DNA of 64,000 nt from Streptococcus parasanguinis (GCF_019929185.1 NZ_JAHZPC010000003.1:62001-126000), one strand, 5' to 3'. Shown: positions 27,949 to 37,406, counted from the stretch's first letter. A program made the numbers and translations. Notes: generated by a model from the letters alone, not told the origin.

Positions 27949-28071
27949 TTATTCTTTCATTTTAGAAGAAAAGGACCGCTTTGATCTTTTCTTGATCCGG
28001 TTATAGCATAAAACTATACCCCTTCTTTTAAGCTGAAAAATGGCATCTATTGAGGTGAAAAAGCCCTTCAT
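27949..28071 (-). CDS. Small basic ORF of 40 codons with its own terminator
   Basis: ATG 28071 to TAA 27949 encodes a 40-residue, strongly basic peptide starting MKGFFTSIDAIFQLKRRG and ending SFSSKMKE. A strong intrinsic terminator begins 11 bases after the stop, which favours a real transcript. Against it, the ribosome site is weak (only AGGAAAG some 17 bases upstream). A TAAAAT -10-like box lies about 35 bases upstream. The function is unknown. Confidence 0.35.
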   Translation of the reverse strand: MKGFFTSIDAIFQLKRRGIVLCYNRIKKRSKRSFSSKMKE

Positions 28072-28131
28072 ATCAACATTTCTTTCTTTCCTATTCATTT
28101 TACCATTCCCTGGATCCCCTTCTCCTCTTTC

Positions 28132-28160
28132 TTGTCAGGCAAGATTGAAAGGAGTATAAT
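28132..28160 (+). promoter_or_regulatory. Promoter of the lipoprotein acid phosphatase
   Basis: TTGTCA (28132-28137), 17 bases, TATAAT (28155-28160). Start near 28167, 27 bases before the coding region, which has AAGGAG at 28178-28183. Confidence 0.85.
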
Positions 28161-28193
28161 TTTTGTAGAATAATTTTAAGGAGTGTACGGTTT

Positions 28194-29051
28194 ATGAAAA
28201 CAACAAAAACCACCTTTACCATCGTTTCTGCTCTTGCTTCTGTCATTTTACTGACGAGTTGTGGAAGCAACACCACTAAAACGCAAGAGACAAAAGCAAG
28301 CAGCACTAAAAATCAGGTGACGATGACCTATGATCAACAGCGCTCACAAGAAAATACCATGTCTGTTCTCTGGTACCAAAAGGCAGCAGAAACCAAGGCT
28401 TTGTATTTACAAGGCTACAATGTCGCTACTGACCGTTTGAAAGAGATCCTCCAAACTCCTTCTGATAAGCCTTATTCCATCGTCTTGGATTTGGACGAAA
28501 CTGTTTTAGACAACAGCCCTTACCAAGTTCAAAACGTCAAAGATGGTACGGCCTTCAATCCTAAAGACTGGGATGTTTGGGTGAAAAAAGCAGCCGCAAA
28601 AGCGGTGCCAGGTGCCAAAGATTTTCTTCAATATGCGGATCAAAACGGGGTTCAAATCTACTACATTTCTGACCGTACAACCTCTCAAGTAGATGATACC
28701 ATCAAGAACCTTGAAAAAGAAGGCATTCCTGTTCAAGGACGTGACCACCTCATGTTCTTAGAAGATGGCGTCAAATCAAAAGAAGGCCGTCGCCAAGCTG
28801 TACAAGAAAAGACCAATCTTGTCTTGCTCTTTGGGGACAACCTGGTCGACTTTGCAGACTTCTCTAAGACCTCTGAAGCTGATCGCGACAAGAAATTGGA
28901 CGAATTGCAAAAAGAATTTGGTGAAAAATTCATCATCTTCCCAAATCCAATGTATGGATCATGGGAATCTGCTGTCTACCAAGGTAAAAAACTAGATGCC
29001 AAGGGACAAACAGAAGAACGCCTCAAAGCCTTGCAAGGTTTTGATAAATAA
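28194..29051 (+). CDS. Surface lipoprotein acid phosphatase, e(P4)/LppC family
   Basis: Class C acid phosphatase of the HAD superfamily, anchored by lipid outside the membrane, where it dephosphorylates nucleotides and other monoesters so the products can be taken up. The lipobox LLTSC gives the lipid-bearing Cys23. The catalytic motif LDLDETVLDN has nucleophile Asp99 and Asp101; the second HAD motif is YISDRT; the last acid motif is LFGDNLVDFAD. Its 285 residues are usual for LppC. It is a single gene with its own promoter and terminator. Confidence 0.94.
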   Translation: MKTTKTTFTIVSALASVILLTSCGSNTTKTQETKASSTKNQVTMTYDQQRSQENTMSVLWYQKAAETKALYLQGYNVATDRLKEILQTPSDKPYSIVLDLDETVLDNSPYQVQNVKDGTAFNPKDWDVWVKKAAAKAVPGAKDFLQYADQNGVQIYYISDRTTSQVDDTIKNLEKEGIPVQGRDHLMFLEDGVKSKEGRRQAVQEKTNLVLLFGDNLVDFADFSKTSEADRDKKLDELQKEFGEKFIIFPNPMYGSWESAVYQGKKLDAKGQTEERLKALQGFDK

Positions 29052-29055
29052 AGCA

Positions 29056-29096
29056 AACATCCTCGCTAGGAAAAACCTAACGAGGATGTTTTTTTC
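29056..29096. terminator. Bidirectional terminator between acid phosphatase and glmS
   Basis: AACATCCTCG (29056-29065) pairs with CGAGGATGTT (29081-29090), with an inner CTAGG/CCTAA pairing and seven T on the plus strand. It lies between convergent genes. Confidence 0.9.
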
Positions 29097-29109
29097 TATA
29101 TAAATAATT

Positions 29110-30918
29110 TTATTCAACTGTTACAGACTTAGCAAGGTTCCGTGGTTTATCAACATCGAGCCCACGATGAAGGGTTGCAAAGTAGGCAATCAATTGGGTT
29201 GGCACCACCATTGAGATTGGAGAAAGGTAAGGGTGAACCGCTGTCAAGACCAAATCATCTGTCTCTTTAGCGACATTTTCTTCTGCAATGGTTAAAACAT
29301 GAGCCCCACGTGCTGCCACTTCTTGGATGTTTCCACGTGTGTGGCTGGCTAGGACTGGGTCAGACAAGAGGGCAATGACCGGTGTACCGTCTTCGATCAG
29401 AGCGATGGTACCGTGTTTCAACTCACCCGCAGCGAAGCCTTCACATTGGATGTAAGAAATTTCTTTTAGTTTCAGACTGGCTTCCATAGCAACATAGTAA
29501 TCTTGACCACGTCCGATATAGAAAGCATTGCGGGTTGTTTCCAACAAGCCACGGACTTTTTCGTCGATCACTTCTTTTTCTGAAAGGGTTGATTCGATCG
29601 ATTGGGCAACGATAGACAATTCGTGCACCAAATCAAAGGCTTTGGCCTTCTTATTGCCATTAGCTTCCCCAACAGCTTTCGCCAGAAAGGCAAGGGCTGC
29701 GATTTGAGCCGTATAAGCCTTAGTAGAAGCTACCGCAATTTCAGGACCCGCATGGAGCAACATGGTCATGTCTGCTTCACGTGAAAGAGTTGAACCTGGA
29801 ACATTGGTCACTGTTAAGCTTGGAATGCCCATTTCATTGGCCTTGACCAGCACTTGGCGGCTATCGGCTGTTTCACCAGATTGACTGATAAAGATGAAGA
29901 GTGGTTTCTTGCTAAGAAGTGGCATACCATACCCCCACTCAGAGGAGATACCGAGTTCTACTGGAGTATCTGTCAACTCTTCCAACATTTTTTTAGACGC
30001 AAATCCAGCATGGTAAGAGGTACCAGCCGCAAGGATATAGATGCGATCTGCTTCTTGAACAGACTTGATAATAGCTGGGTCTACCACTACTTGACCAGAT
30101 TCATCTGTATAGGCTTGGATCAACTTACGCATGACAGTTGGTTGCTCATCGATTTCTTTGAGCATGTAGTATGGGTAAGTCCCTTTTCCAATATCAGAAA
30201 GGTCAAGTTCAGCCGTGTAGCTTGCCCGTTCTTTGACGTTTCCATCATAGTCTTGTACTTCAACGCTGTCAGCCTTGACAATGACCAACTCTTGGTCATG
30301 GATTTCCATGTATTGGTTGGTTTCACGAATCATGGCCATAGCATCAGAGCAAACCATATTGTAACCATCTCCAAGACCGATCAAGAGTGGTGACTTATTT
30401 TTCGCTACATAGATGGTGCTTGGATCTTCCGCATCCATCAAAGCAAAAGCATAGGCCCCACGGATGATGTGGAGGGCTTTTTTGAAGGCTTCGAGCGTAG
30501 ACAAGCCATCTTCTTCAGCAAATTTTCCGATCAAGTGGGCGGTGATTTCTGTATCTGTTTGCCCCTTGAAATGGTGACCGGCTAGGTATTCTTCCTTGAT
30601 TTCAAGGTAGTTTTCAATCACCCCATTGTGGACCAAAACAAAGCGACCTGTTTCAGAGCGGTGTGGGTGGGCATTGTCCTCAGTTGGTTTTCCATGAGTG
30701 GCCCAACGGGTATGTCCAATCCCAGCTGTCCCTTCGACACCTTCCGCCTTAGACGACAATTCTGCAATACGGCCAACTGCCTTTACCAATTGGCTCTTGC
30801 CTTCACTAGCCAGAAAAACACCCGCAGAGTCATAGCCTCGGTATTCGAGTTTTTCAAGTCCTTGAATCAAAATATCAGTAGCATTTGTATTTCCTACAAC
30901 ACCAACGATTCCGCACAT
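29110..30918 (-). CDS. glmS: Glutamine--fructose-6-phosphate aminotransferase
   Basis: Makes glucosamine-6-phosphate, the first step to UDP-GlcNAc for the cell wall. The N-terminal glutaminase domain begins MCGIVGVVG with nucleophile Cys2 after Met removal. Two SIS sugar-isomerase domains follow ([18 protein letters not shown]), and the C-terminus ends [11 protein letters not shown]. The 602 residues are standard. It has a strong promoter at 31041-31069 flanked by NagR-like operators. No glmS ribozyme-like structure is recognised in the 116-base leader, as usual for streptococci. Confidence 0.97.
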   Translation of the reverse strand: MCGIVGVVGNTNATDILIQGLEKLEYRGYDSAGVFLASEGKSQLVKAVGRIAELSSKAEGVEGTAGIGHTRWATHGKPTEDNAHPHRSETGRFVLVHNGVIENYLEIKEEYLAGHHFKGQTDTEITAHLIGKFAEEDGLSTLEAFKKALHIIRGAYAFALMDAEDPSTIYVAKNKSPLLIGLGDGYNMVCSDAMAMIRETNQYMEIHDQELVIVKADSVEVQDYDGNVKERASYTAELDLSDIGKGTYPYYMLKEIDEQPTVMRKLIQAYTDESGQVVVDPAIIKSVQEADRIYILAAGTSYHAGFASKKMLEELTDTPVELGISSEWGYGMPLLSKKPLFIFISQSGETADSRQVLVKANEMGIPSLTVTNVPGSTLSREADMTMLLHAGPEIAVASTKAYTAQIAALAFLAKAVGEANGNKKAKAFDLVHELSIVAQSIESTLSEKEVIDEKVRGLLETTRNAFYIGRGQDYYVAMEASLKLKEISYIQCEGFAAGELKHGTIALIEDGTPVIALLSDPVLASHTRGNIQEVAARGAHVLTIAEENVAKETDDLVLTAVHPYLSPISMVVPTQLIAYFATLHRGLDVDKPRNLAKSVTVE

Positions 30919-30995
30919 AGTTTTTACGATATAGCCTTGCTATACTTTCCCCTTTACTTAGTCAAACGACCCATGGTCGATTTCTCAGTTACTTT

Positions 30996-31009
30996 AAAAT
31001 TGGTCTAGT
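30996..31009. promoter_or_regulatory. NagR/DasR-like operator half, copy 1, downstream of the glmS promoter
   Basis: AAAATTGGTCTAGT recurs exactly at 31084-31097. The core TGGTCTAG matches one half of the TGGTCTAGACCA site bound by GntR-type NagR/DasR regulators of amino-sugar genes. This copy lies in the glmS leader, where repressor binding would block transcription. Confidence 0.55.
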
Positions 31010-31040
31010 CTAATTTGACCAAAAAGCAACCAGCGGAGTC

Positions 31041-31069
31041 AGTATACAATGCTTCTTCCAGTTTGTCAA
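31041..31069 (-). promoter_or_regulatory. glmS promoter
   Basis: On the minus strand TTGACA (31064-31069), 17 bases, TATACT (31041-31046). The start would be near 31034. The rest of the 347-base interval between glmS and the glucosidase holds the two operator copies and the glucosidase terminator. I see no other gene in it. Confidence 0.85.
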
Positions 31070-31083
31070 CTAGGAAATTCAAG

Positions 31084-31097
31084 AAAATTGGTCTAGT
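31084..31097. promoter_or_regulatory. NagR/DasR-like operator half, copy 2, upstream of the glmS -35
   Basis: Exact second copy of the 14-base AAAATTGGTCTAGT, 15 bases upstream of the glmS -35 box and 88 bases from copy 1. The two copies on either side of the promoter could allow looping. Confidence 0.55.
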
Positions 31098-31144
31098 TAA
31101 GTTAGCGTTAAGATTGAAGTAAAAATCATCTTAAAAATTTTCTG

Positions 31145-31183
31145 CCGTGAAAAAAGTGCCTGAAACTGAATAGTTTAGACACT
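31145..31183 (-). terminator. Terminator of the phospho-beta-glucosidase gene
   Basis: An imperfect stem pairs AAAAGTGCCTGAAACT with AGTTTAGACACTTTTC (two wobble positions) and ends in a T-run on the minus strand. A similar hairpin ending in the same CACTTTTCTCAC words lies at 63244-63280. Confidence 0.7.
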
Positions 31184-31265
31184 TTTCTCACTGTTGAATA
31201 ACTCTAACGAATAAAATTTTTTATTTTTATAGAAGTTGATTGATTCTTATAAAAGAGCAGTTTGT

Positions 31266-32651
31266 CTACTTCTCAAACCCATTGGCTTGGCTTAGTTCTT
31301 TAAACCAATGGCCGGATTTTTTGAGGGTTCGTTTTTGACTTTCGAGGTCCAACTCAACTAAGCCATAGCGGTTCTTGTAGCCATTGAGCCATGACCAGCA
31401 GTCAATAAAGGTCCAGATCAAATAGCCTTTACAGTTGGCACCATCTTGAATAGCCCGGTGAAGTTCACGAAGATGGTCTTTGACAAAGTCAATCCGGTAG
31501 TCGTCTTGGATCACTCCATCTTTGCGGAATTTTTCCTCTCCTTCGACCCCCATCCCATTTTCGGTCAGGATCCACTCGATATTGCCATAGTTTTCCTTGA
31601 TATTTTGGGCAATGTCATACAAGCCTTGCTCATAGATTTCCCAACCACGGTGGGGATTGATCTTGCGGCCTGGCATAACATAGGGTTCATAAAATTGTTC
31701 AAAGAGTAGGGGAGATGCTGGATTTGGAGCATACCGAGGAGCTGCCACACGGAGTGGTTGGTAATAGTTAACCCCTAGGTAATCCACCGTATTTTCCTCG
31801 ATCAAGCGCAATTCAAAAGGATCATAATCCGGCAAGAGATCACGCTCCCGTAGGATCTCCACTAATTCTTCAGGATAATGACCAAGAACAGATGGATCTA
31901 AGAAGGATTTGGCTTGAAAGAGCTCGGCAATGCGCGCAGCTTTCACATCTTCTGGATGCTGGCTCCGAGGATAGGCCGGTGTTAGATTGAGCACAATCCC
32001 GATACGATAGTTAGGATCCACCTCGTGACAGGCCTTGACTGCTAGAGAGCTTGCCAACTGGGTGTGGTAGGCTACTTTAACTGCTGCTGCCGCGTCTACC
32101 TTATGAGGAAAATGGGCATCATAAAAATAACCAAACTCTACAGGGACAATGGGTTCATTAAAGGTGATCCACTGATCAACCAGATCCCCATAGGTCTTGA
32201 AACAAAAACGCGCATATTCCTGGTAAGCATAGGCAGTTTCTTTATTTTCCCAACCATCCCCTTGCTCTTGAAGAGCCATCGGTAAATCAAAATGATAGAG
32301 GTTGACCAAAAGGTGAATCCCTTTTTCTTTAATCTTTTCAAAGACACGACGGTAGAAATCAACACCTGCTTGATTGATTTCCCCTCGTCCTTCTGGGAAA
32401 ATACGTGACCACTGGATAGAGGTTCGAAAGGCAGTGTGGCCGGTTTCTAACAAGAGGTCCAGATCTTCTTCCCAGTGTTCATAAAAAGTCGATGTTTTCT
32501 CTGGTCCTTGCCCTTGATAAAAGCGGTTGGGCTCGATCCTATACCAGTAATCCCAGAGATTGTCTCCCTTTCCATCCTGGGCTAGACGCCCTTCTGTTTG
32601 AGGGCCCGAGGTCGAACTCCCCCATAAAAAATCCTTTGGAAATTGAAACAT
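31266..32651 (-). CDS. 6-phospho-beta-glucosidase, glycoside hydrolase family 1
   Basis: Cytosolic retaining glycosidase that splits phosphorylated beta-glucosides brought in by PTS. It begins FPKDFLWGSSTSGPQTEG. The acid/base Glu is in TFNEP near residue 166 and the nucleophile Glu in LTENG near 363; the C-terminal WSWLNGYKNRYGLVELD is typical. The 461 residues fit. No PTS gene is adjacent, so the sugar is not determined. I saw no cre site with confidence. Confidence 0.92.
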   Translation of the reverse strand: MFQFPKDFLWGSSTSGPQTEGRLAQDGKGDNLWDYWYRIEPNRFYQGQGPEKTSTFYEHWEEDLDLLLETGHTAFRTSIQWSRIFPEGRGEINQAGVDFYRRVFEKIKEKGIHLLVNLYHFDLPMALQEQGDGWENKETAYAYQEYARFCFKTYGDLVDQWITFNEPIVPVEFGYFYDAHFPHKVDAAAAVKVAYHTQLASSLAVKACHEVDPNYRIGIVLNLTPAYPRSQHPEDVKAARIAELFQAKSFLDPSVLGHYPEELVEILRERDLLPDYDPFELRLIEENTVDYLGVNYYQPLRVAAPRYAPNPASPLLFEQFYEPYVMPGRKINPHRGWEIYEQGLYDIAQNIKENYGNIEWILTENGMGVEGEEKFRKDGVIQDDYRIDFVKDHLRELHRAIQDGANCKGYLIWTFIDCWSWLNGYKNRYGLVELDLESQKRTLKKSGHWFKELSQANGFEK

Positions 32652-32747
32652 GTTCTAATCCTCCTCATTCTACTAGCTCTATTGTAGCGAATCCTCCCCC
32701 AAAACCTAGGCACAATTTACAGTCTTTCTTACGCAGATTAAAGAAAA

Positions 32748-32777
32748 AGCTCCCTTAGAAAAATTCCTAAGAGAGCT
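32748..32777 (-). terminator. Terminator of the glutamine amidotransferase gene
   Basis: AGCTCCCTTAG pairs with CTAAGAGAGCT across an AT-rich loop. On the minus strand it is followed by TTTTTCTTT, and it starts nine bases after the stop codon. Confidence 0.8.
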
Positions 32778-32785
32778 GGTCCTCA

Positions 32786-33493
32786 TTATAAGTCATTCAC
32801 AACATATTCAAAGAGTTTGTGGTCTGCTGGACTCTTGTCAAAACGCAGTTCCGGATGCCACTGAACGCCGAGAAAACGACTCTCATCTGTGGATTGAACC
32901 GCCTCTATGACGTCGTCTTTGGGATCCCGCGCGATTACTTCTAAGCCATCTGCCAAGTCTTTGATACTTTGATGGTGAAAGGAATTGATGCGACTAGTCT
33001 TACCATAGATCTCTTGTAAGACCGTCTGATCCTTGGTCACCAGCTCTTGGCTGGTGTACTGACCTGGATTGTCCTGCCAATGATCCTCAATATCTTGATG
33101 CAAAGTTCCACCCAATGCAACATTGTAGAGTTGGGTCCCACGACAGACGGTAAAGATAGCTTTTTTAGCCGCACGCGCTTCCTCAATCAAGGCCAACTCA
33201 AAAAGATCACGTTTTAAGAGGTAGTCATCGCTATCAATGGCGATTTCTTCTCCATAAAACTTGGGCAAGACATTTTGACCACCAGTAATGATGAGCTTAT
33301 CAATCATCGATATATAGTCTTTGGCCATGTCCGCATCTCCAATTGGCAAGATCAAGGGAATTCCTCCCGCCTCTTTGACCGCTTCGACAAAACCAGTCGC
33401 CGCATAACTCATGTTCGCGTCTGGATCATCTGGGAAGGGTCTTTCATTTCCTGTAATTCCAATCACTGGTCTTTTTTTCATACTTGTTTCCAT
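32786..33493 (-). CDS. Class I glutamine amidotransferase-like peptidase C26 (PuuD type)
   Basis: Soluble hydrolase of the gamma-glutamyl-GABA hydrolase type. The nucleophile Cys is in IFTVCRGTQLYN, the His-Glu pair in GVQWHPELRFD, and LIITGGQNVLP marks the oxyanion region. The 235 residues are usual. Two starts are possible: ATG 33493, or ATG 33481 with MKKRPVIGITGN, which matches the family start better. It is a single gene with its own terminator. The natural substrate in streptococci is unknown. Confidence 0.88.
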   Translation of the reverse strand: METSMKKRPVIGITGNERPFPDDPDANMSYAATGFVEAVKEAGGIPLILPIGDADMAKDYISMIDKLIITGGQNVLPKFYGEEIAIDSDDYLLKRDLFELALIEEARAAKKAIFTVCRGTQLYNVALGGTLHQDIEDHWQDNPGQYTSQELVTKDQTVLQEIYGKTSRINSFHHQSIKDLADGLEVIARDPKDDVIEAVQSTDESRFLGVQWHPELRFDKSPADHKLFEYVVNDL

Positions 33494-33630
33494 ATACTTT
33501 CATTCGTTTTCAAGGCTTATTGTAACACAATTTTAAGCTAGACTCAATGGAGAGTTTTTGAAGAGAAGGCCTCTCCCTCTATAACAAAAGCTTGCTGAAA
33601 GGGGTTAAAATTGCTTTCTATCAAAAAATC

Positions 33631-33650
33631 CTCAAGTGCGGAGACTTGAG
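33631..33650 (-). terminator. Terminator of the betaine/choline transporter operon
   Basis: CTCAAGT (33631-33637) pairs with ACTTGAG (33644-33650); on the minus strand GATTTTTTGA follows. It begins nine bases after the permease-binding protein stop. Confidence 0.75.
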
Positions 33651-33659
33651 AATTGTTTG

Positions 33660-35180
33660 TTAATTTTTAATAAACCCTTCTTTTACCAAAAAGTCACGTG
33701 CCACTTGAGCAGCAGACTTGCCTTCTACTCCAACTTGGAAGTTCATCTGGCTCATTTGCTCTGCTGTGATTTTACCAGCTAACTGATTGAGAATCCCTTC
33801 CAATTCAGGGTGTTTCTTAAGAAGAGCTTCTTTCATGAGGGGAGCCCCTTGATAGGGTGGGAAGAGTTGCTTGTCATCTTCAAGGACCACCAGGTCATAG
33901 CGAGCCAGCTCGGCATCCGTTGAGTAAGCATCTGTGATCTGAATATCACCGGACTGGATCGCCTGGTAGCGAAGGGCTGGCTCCATGGTGGAGACTTGTA
34001 GATGGAGTCCGTAAACCTTCTGCAAACCCTTGTTCCCATCCTCTCGGTCATTAAATTCCAAGGTAAATCCTGCCTTGAGTTGTCCTTCCACCTTTTTCAA
34101 ATCTGAAATGGTCTTGAGACCATACTCTTGGGCAATTTTCTTAGGGACTGCAACAGCATAGGTATTCTGATAAGCCATGGGTTTGAGCAAGGCCAGGTCG
34201 TCTTGTTTCTTGATCCCATCTCGAGCCGCTTGATAGACTGCCTCTGGATCATGACTGACTTGTGGCACCGGTTTGAGGAGACTTTCGGTCACGGTCCCTG
34301 TAAACTCTGGATAGATAGCAATATCCCCTTTTTTCAGAGCTTCATAGAGGAAAGTGGTTTTCCCAAAATTTGGTTTAACAGTCACTGTCATGTCTGTGTT
34401 TTCTTCGATCAAAATCTTGTACATATTGGCTAGAATTTCCGGTTCAGGACCCAACTTCCCAGCGATGACCAGGTTTTCTTTTTCCGGTTTGGGAAGAAGA
34501 CTTGGTGTATAGCTAGCTCCCAATCCGATAACCATTACCGCAAAAGCCGCAAAGATGGTCCGCAATTTGGCCTTTTCCATCCATTTGAGAAGAAGGTTAA
34601 AGGCGATGGCCAAGAAGGCAGAAGACAGGGCACCGATCAAAATCAGACTGGCATTATTGCGGTCAATTCCTAGAAGGATAAAGGAACCAAGTCCCCCTGC
34701 TCCAATCAAGGCAGCTAGGGTAGCCGTCCCGATAATCATCACAGCTGCTGTCCGAATCCCAGACATGATGACGGGCATGGCCAAGGGAATCTCAAACTTC
34801 TTCAAGCGCTCCCACTTGGTCATCCCAAAGGCAACCCCCGCTTCTTCAAGGCTTGGATCAATCCCCTGCAAACCGGTGATGGTATTTTGGAGGATGGGGA
34901 AAATGGCATAGATGACGAGAGCTGTCAAGGCCGGAAGTGTTCCAATTCCCATGATGGGAATGAAGAGCCCCAAAAGGGCCATGGAAGGAATGGTCTGGAA
35001 GATCCCAGCTACCTGTAAAACCCAGTTGCTGGCTCTCTTGCGTGTACTTAAATAAATAGCCAGAGGGACCGCCAGAAAAATCGCAAGGAGTAAGGTCAGT
35101 AATGACAGTTGCAAATGTTGCCCCAGTGCAGTGAGCCAGTCTCCAAAACGTTCTTGAAAGGTTGCAAGTAGTTTAGACAT
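33660..35180 (-). CDS. Glycine betaine/choline ABC transporter, fused permease and binding protein
   Basis: OpuC/ProWX-type osmoprotectant importer subunit of 506 residues in one chain. The N-terminal ~210 residues are the permease (about six membrane segments, [25 protein letters not shown] loop). A further membrane segment near 220 leads to the external binding domain from about residue 230 to the end ([19 protein letters not shown], ending [13 protein letters not shown]). I chose ATG 35180, with GGAGGT seven bases upstream. It overlaps the ATPase stop by eight bases. The fusion is normal for streptococci. Confidence 0.92.
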   Translation of the reverse strand: MSKLLATFQERFGDWLTALGQHLQLSLLTLLLAIFLAVPLAIYLSTRKRASNWVLQVAGIFQTIPSMALLGLFIPIMGIGTLPALTALVIYAIFPILQNTITGLQGIDPSLEEAGVAFGMTKWERLKKFEIPLAMPVIMSGIRTAAVMIIGTATLAALIGAGGLGSFILLGIDRNNASLILIGALSSAFLAIAFNLLLKWMEKAKLRTIFAAFAVMVIGLGASYTPSLLPKPEKENLVIAGKLGPEPEILANMYKILIEENTDMTVTVKPNFGKTTFLYEALKKGDIAIYPEFTGTVTESLLKPVPQVSHDPEAVYQAARDGIKKQDDLALLKPMAYQNTYAVAVPKKIAQEYGLKTISDLKKVEGQLKAGFTLEFNDREDGNKGLQKVYGLHLQVSTMEPALRYQAIQSGDIQITDAYSTDAELARYDLVVLEDDKQLFPPYQGAPLMKEALLKKHPELEGILNQLAGKITAEQMSQMNFQVGVEGKSAAQVARDFLVKEGFIKN

Positions 35181-35901
35181 GGTGAGCACCTCCAAATAAA
35201 TCTGCCACAAAGTCGTTAGCTGGCTGGGCTAGAATGGTCTCAGAATCTGCCACCTGCACAATTTCTCCTTCTTGTAGCACCGCAATCCGATCGCCTAATT
35301 TCAAGGCCTCGTCCGTATCATGAGTCACAAAAATAGTCGTCATACCAAATTCTTTGTGCAAGTCTTTGGTGAGAGCCTGTAGCTGTTTGCGGGAAATGGC
35401 ATCCAAGGCTGAAAAGGGCTCATCCATCAATAGAATCTTTGGCTCCCCGATGATGGCCCGCACAATGCCAATCCGTTGTTGCTCCCCACCAGACAGCTCA
35501 TGGGGTTTGCGATCGGCGTAATCAGAAGCTGGAAGGCCTACTTTTTCTAACAGTTCGACTGTTTTGGAAGCCACTCGCTCCTTGCCCCAGCCCTTCATCT
35601 CAGGAATGAGAGCGATATTTTCCGCAACTGTCAAATTAGGAAATAGAGCAATGGCTTGAAGCACATAGCCAGTAGACAGACGTAACTCTCGTTCATCATA
35701 GTCCTTGATGCGTTTTCCATCCATATAGATATTGCCATCAGTTGGCTCCAAAAGACGATTGATCATCTTGAGCATGGTGGTCTTTCCAGACCCTGAAGGA
35801 CCTACGAGGACCATAAATTCACCATCTTCAATATGGAGATTGACATCTTTTAAAATGTCTGTATCCGTGTAGCGCAGAACTACATTTTTATATTCAATCA
35901 T
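35173..35901 (-). CDS. Glycine betaine/choline ABC transporter, ATP-binding protein
   Basis: ATPase of the osmoprotectant importer, 242 residues from ATG 35901 ([11 protein letters not shown]), with AGGAAG three bases upstream. Walker [18 protein letters not shown], signature [14 protein letters not shown], Walker [13 protein letters not shown], switch His in VTHDTDEA. No C-terminal CBS domains are present, unlike the longer OpuCA. It overlaps the oxidoreductase stop upstream and the permease start downstream, so the three genes are tightly coupled. Confidence 0.92.
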   Translation of the reverse strand: MIEYKNVVLRYTDTDILKDVNLHIEDGEFMVLVGPSGSGKTTMLKMINRLLEPTDGNIYMDGKRIKDYDERELRLSTGYVLQAIALFPNLTVAENIALIPEMKGWGKERVASKTVELLEKVGLPASDYADRKPHELSGGEQQRIGIVRAIIGEPKILLMDEPFSALDAISRKQLQALTKDLHKEFGMTTIFVTHDTDEALKLGDRIAVLQEGEIVQVADSETILAQPANDFVADLFGGAHHV

Positions 35902-36859
35902 ATTCTTCCTCAATTTTCACAATTACTTTCCCGAAGGACTGGCTACTTTCAAGATAGGTGTGCGCTTCTTGTATCTCTTCTAGCCTATAAACCTTCTCAG
36001 GCCGGACATCCACTTGATACAATTCCACAAAATCGATCAACTCTTGGAGCTTTTCATTTGAAACATTCCCCGAATAAAAGGTTGTTAAATAAACATTCTT
36101 CGCCAATTCAACAATTGGATCAAAATCAGCCAAGATCCACTGGCCACCTAATTGACCACAAGAGCAGATAATTCCTCCTTCACTTAAGTGATGGATACTA
36201 TCTTTGATATGGCGAGGTCCCACTAGATCTATAATTTTTGTGAAAGACTCCTCACTTTGCAAAACGCCATCCTTCTCCAAAATCACCTGATCAAATCCAA
36301 CCGCCTTCAAGCGCTCTTCTTTAGCTGGATTTCTACAACTTCCTCCCAGGTAGATTTTGGGAAATTTACTTTTGACTAGTTTTGCAAACGCAAGGCCAAC
36401 CCCACTAGTCGCCGCCCGTACCAAGACACGGTCTCCCTCTTCAATTTTAAGATTGCAAAAAGCACCAAAGGCTGTGTAATAGGTCTCAGGAAGGGCTATC
36501 AGACTCTCCAGATCGAGATTGCTAGTTACTGGATAAACTTGGCTATCCGGGAGCAAGACATACTCGGCATAACCACCGTCAAAAGCTCGCCCCATCTCCC
36601 CCATAATGGAAATGATTTGCTGTCCAATCTTCAAATCCGGTCGAGTCGTTTCTTCCACAAGACCGACACACTCAATTCCTAACACACGAGGAAATTGAAC
36701 TGACGGCGATAGACCCTGACGGGTAAAAATTTCACTGTGATTGATACCAAATCCTTGAATTTTCACCAAGGTCCAACCTGCCTTCAGGACTGGTTTTGGT
36801 CGTTCGACAACTTCTAATACCTCTGGTCCACCTGGAGTGCTCACAACAACTGCTTTCAT
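35894..36859 (-). CDS. NADPH:quinone oxidoreductase-like MDR protein
   Basis: Medium-chain dehydrogenase/reductase of 321 residues without the structural or catalytic zinc cysteine cluster, so of the quinone-oxidoreductase type. The N-terminal GroES-like domain contains INHSEIFTRQGLSP and FPRVLGIECVG. The Rossmann domain has VRAATSGVGLAFAKL and LGGSCRNPAKEERLKAVGFD. It follows the MarR gene by 17 bases and overlaps the transporter ATPase, so one transcript joins a redox enzyme with an osmolyte importer, an odd pairing. Substrate unknown. Confidence 0.88.
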   Translation of the reverse strand: MKAVVVSTPGGPEVLEVVERPKPVLKAGWTLVKIQGFGINHSEIFTRQGLSPSVQFPRVLGIECVGLVEETTRPDLKIGQQIISIMGEMGRAFDGGYAEYVLLPDSQVYPVTSNLDLESLIALPETYYTAFGAFCNLKIEEGDRVLVRAATSGVGLAFAKLVKSKFPKIYLGGSCRNPAKEERLKAVGFDQVILEKDGVLQSEESFTKIIDLVGPRHIKDSIHHLSEGGIICSCGQLGGQWILADFDPIVELAKNVYLTTFYSGNVSNEKLQELIDFVELYQVDVRPEKVYRLEEIQEAHTYLESSQSFGKVIVKIEEEYD

Positions 36860-36876
36860 AAGATACTCCTCTGTTT

Positions 36877-37326
36877 CTACATGTCACCTTCTTTAGCTTT
36901 TAGATTAGAGATAATACGCTCTTGATAGGTCTCAAATTCTCGGATTTCTTGATCCGAAAATCCTTGATAGAAAATCTCACCCAGTTCCTTACTAACACGA
37001 TCCCCAATTTCTTTTTGTGCCCAACCGAGGTCTGTCAAAGAAATATATTTTTTCCTTTTATCCTGCGTGCAAGGTTGAATCGTAACCAAGCCTTGTTCTT
37101 CCAATTTCTTAACCATGCTGGTCAATGTATTATTGGCTAGCCCCGTCGCAAGGGCGATATCGGTCGCAGTAGCGCACTCCAACTCTTGCTTCCACAAAAT
37201 CGTTAAAATTTTCCCTTGTTCACTTCGGTATAGGGCATCTGGTTCCTTGCTCAGCAGTTTTTGAAAGATACGCCCATTTAACAAGCGTATCTGTAAAGCT
37301 TGGTAGCCCCCTTGCATCTTGTCCAT
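36877..37326 (-). CDS. MarR-family transcriptional regulator
   Basis: A 149-residue winged-helix regulator. ECATATDIALATGLANNTLTSMVKKLEEQGLV is the helix-turn-helix, with the wing KRKKYISLTDLG. It is first gene of an operon with the oxidoreductase and betaine transporter and probably represses it. Two inverted copies of an 11-bp site bracket its promoter. The ribosome site is AAGGAG with five-base spacing. Confidence 0.9.
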   Translation of the reverse strand: MDKMQGGYQALQIRLLNGRIFQKLLSKEPDALYRSEQGKILTILWKQELECATATDIALATGLANNTLTSMVKKLEEQGLVTIQPCTQDKRKKYISLTDLGWAQKEIGDRVSKELGEIFYQGFSDQEIREFETYQERIISNLKAKEGDM

Positions 37327-37346
37327 TTTGTCTCCTTTTTATTTCT

Positions 37347-37406
37347 ATATCGAAATATCACAGCCATTGTATCACTGTTCGTTACATCTGTCAACTATTT
37401 CGATAT
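37347..37406 (-). promoter_or_regulatory. Promoter of the MarR operon bracketed by two operators
   Basis: On the minus strand TTGACA (37389-37394), 17 bases, TACAAT (37366-37371). ATATCGAAATA at 37347-37357 and its exact inverted copy at 37396-37406 lie on both sides of the promoter, one touching the -35 and one at the transcription start. This layout fits autorepression by the MarR protein. Confidence 0.8.

Noticed and set aside
28100-28306. Minus-strand ORF opposite the acid phosphatase start
   Set aside because: Runs through the strong phosphatase promoter and signal sequence and has no ribosome site; shadow.
30919-31034. glmS ribozyme in the glmS leader
   Set aside because: The leader is short and lacks the ribozyme core and expected helices.
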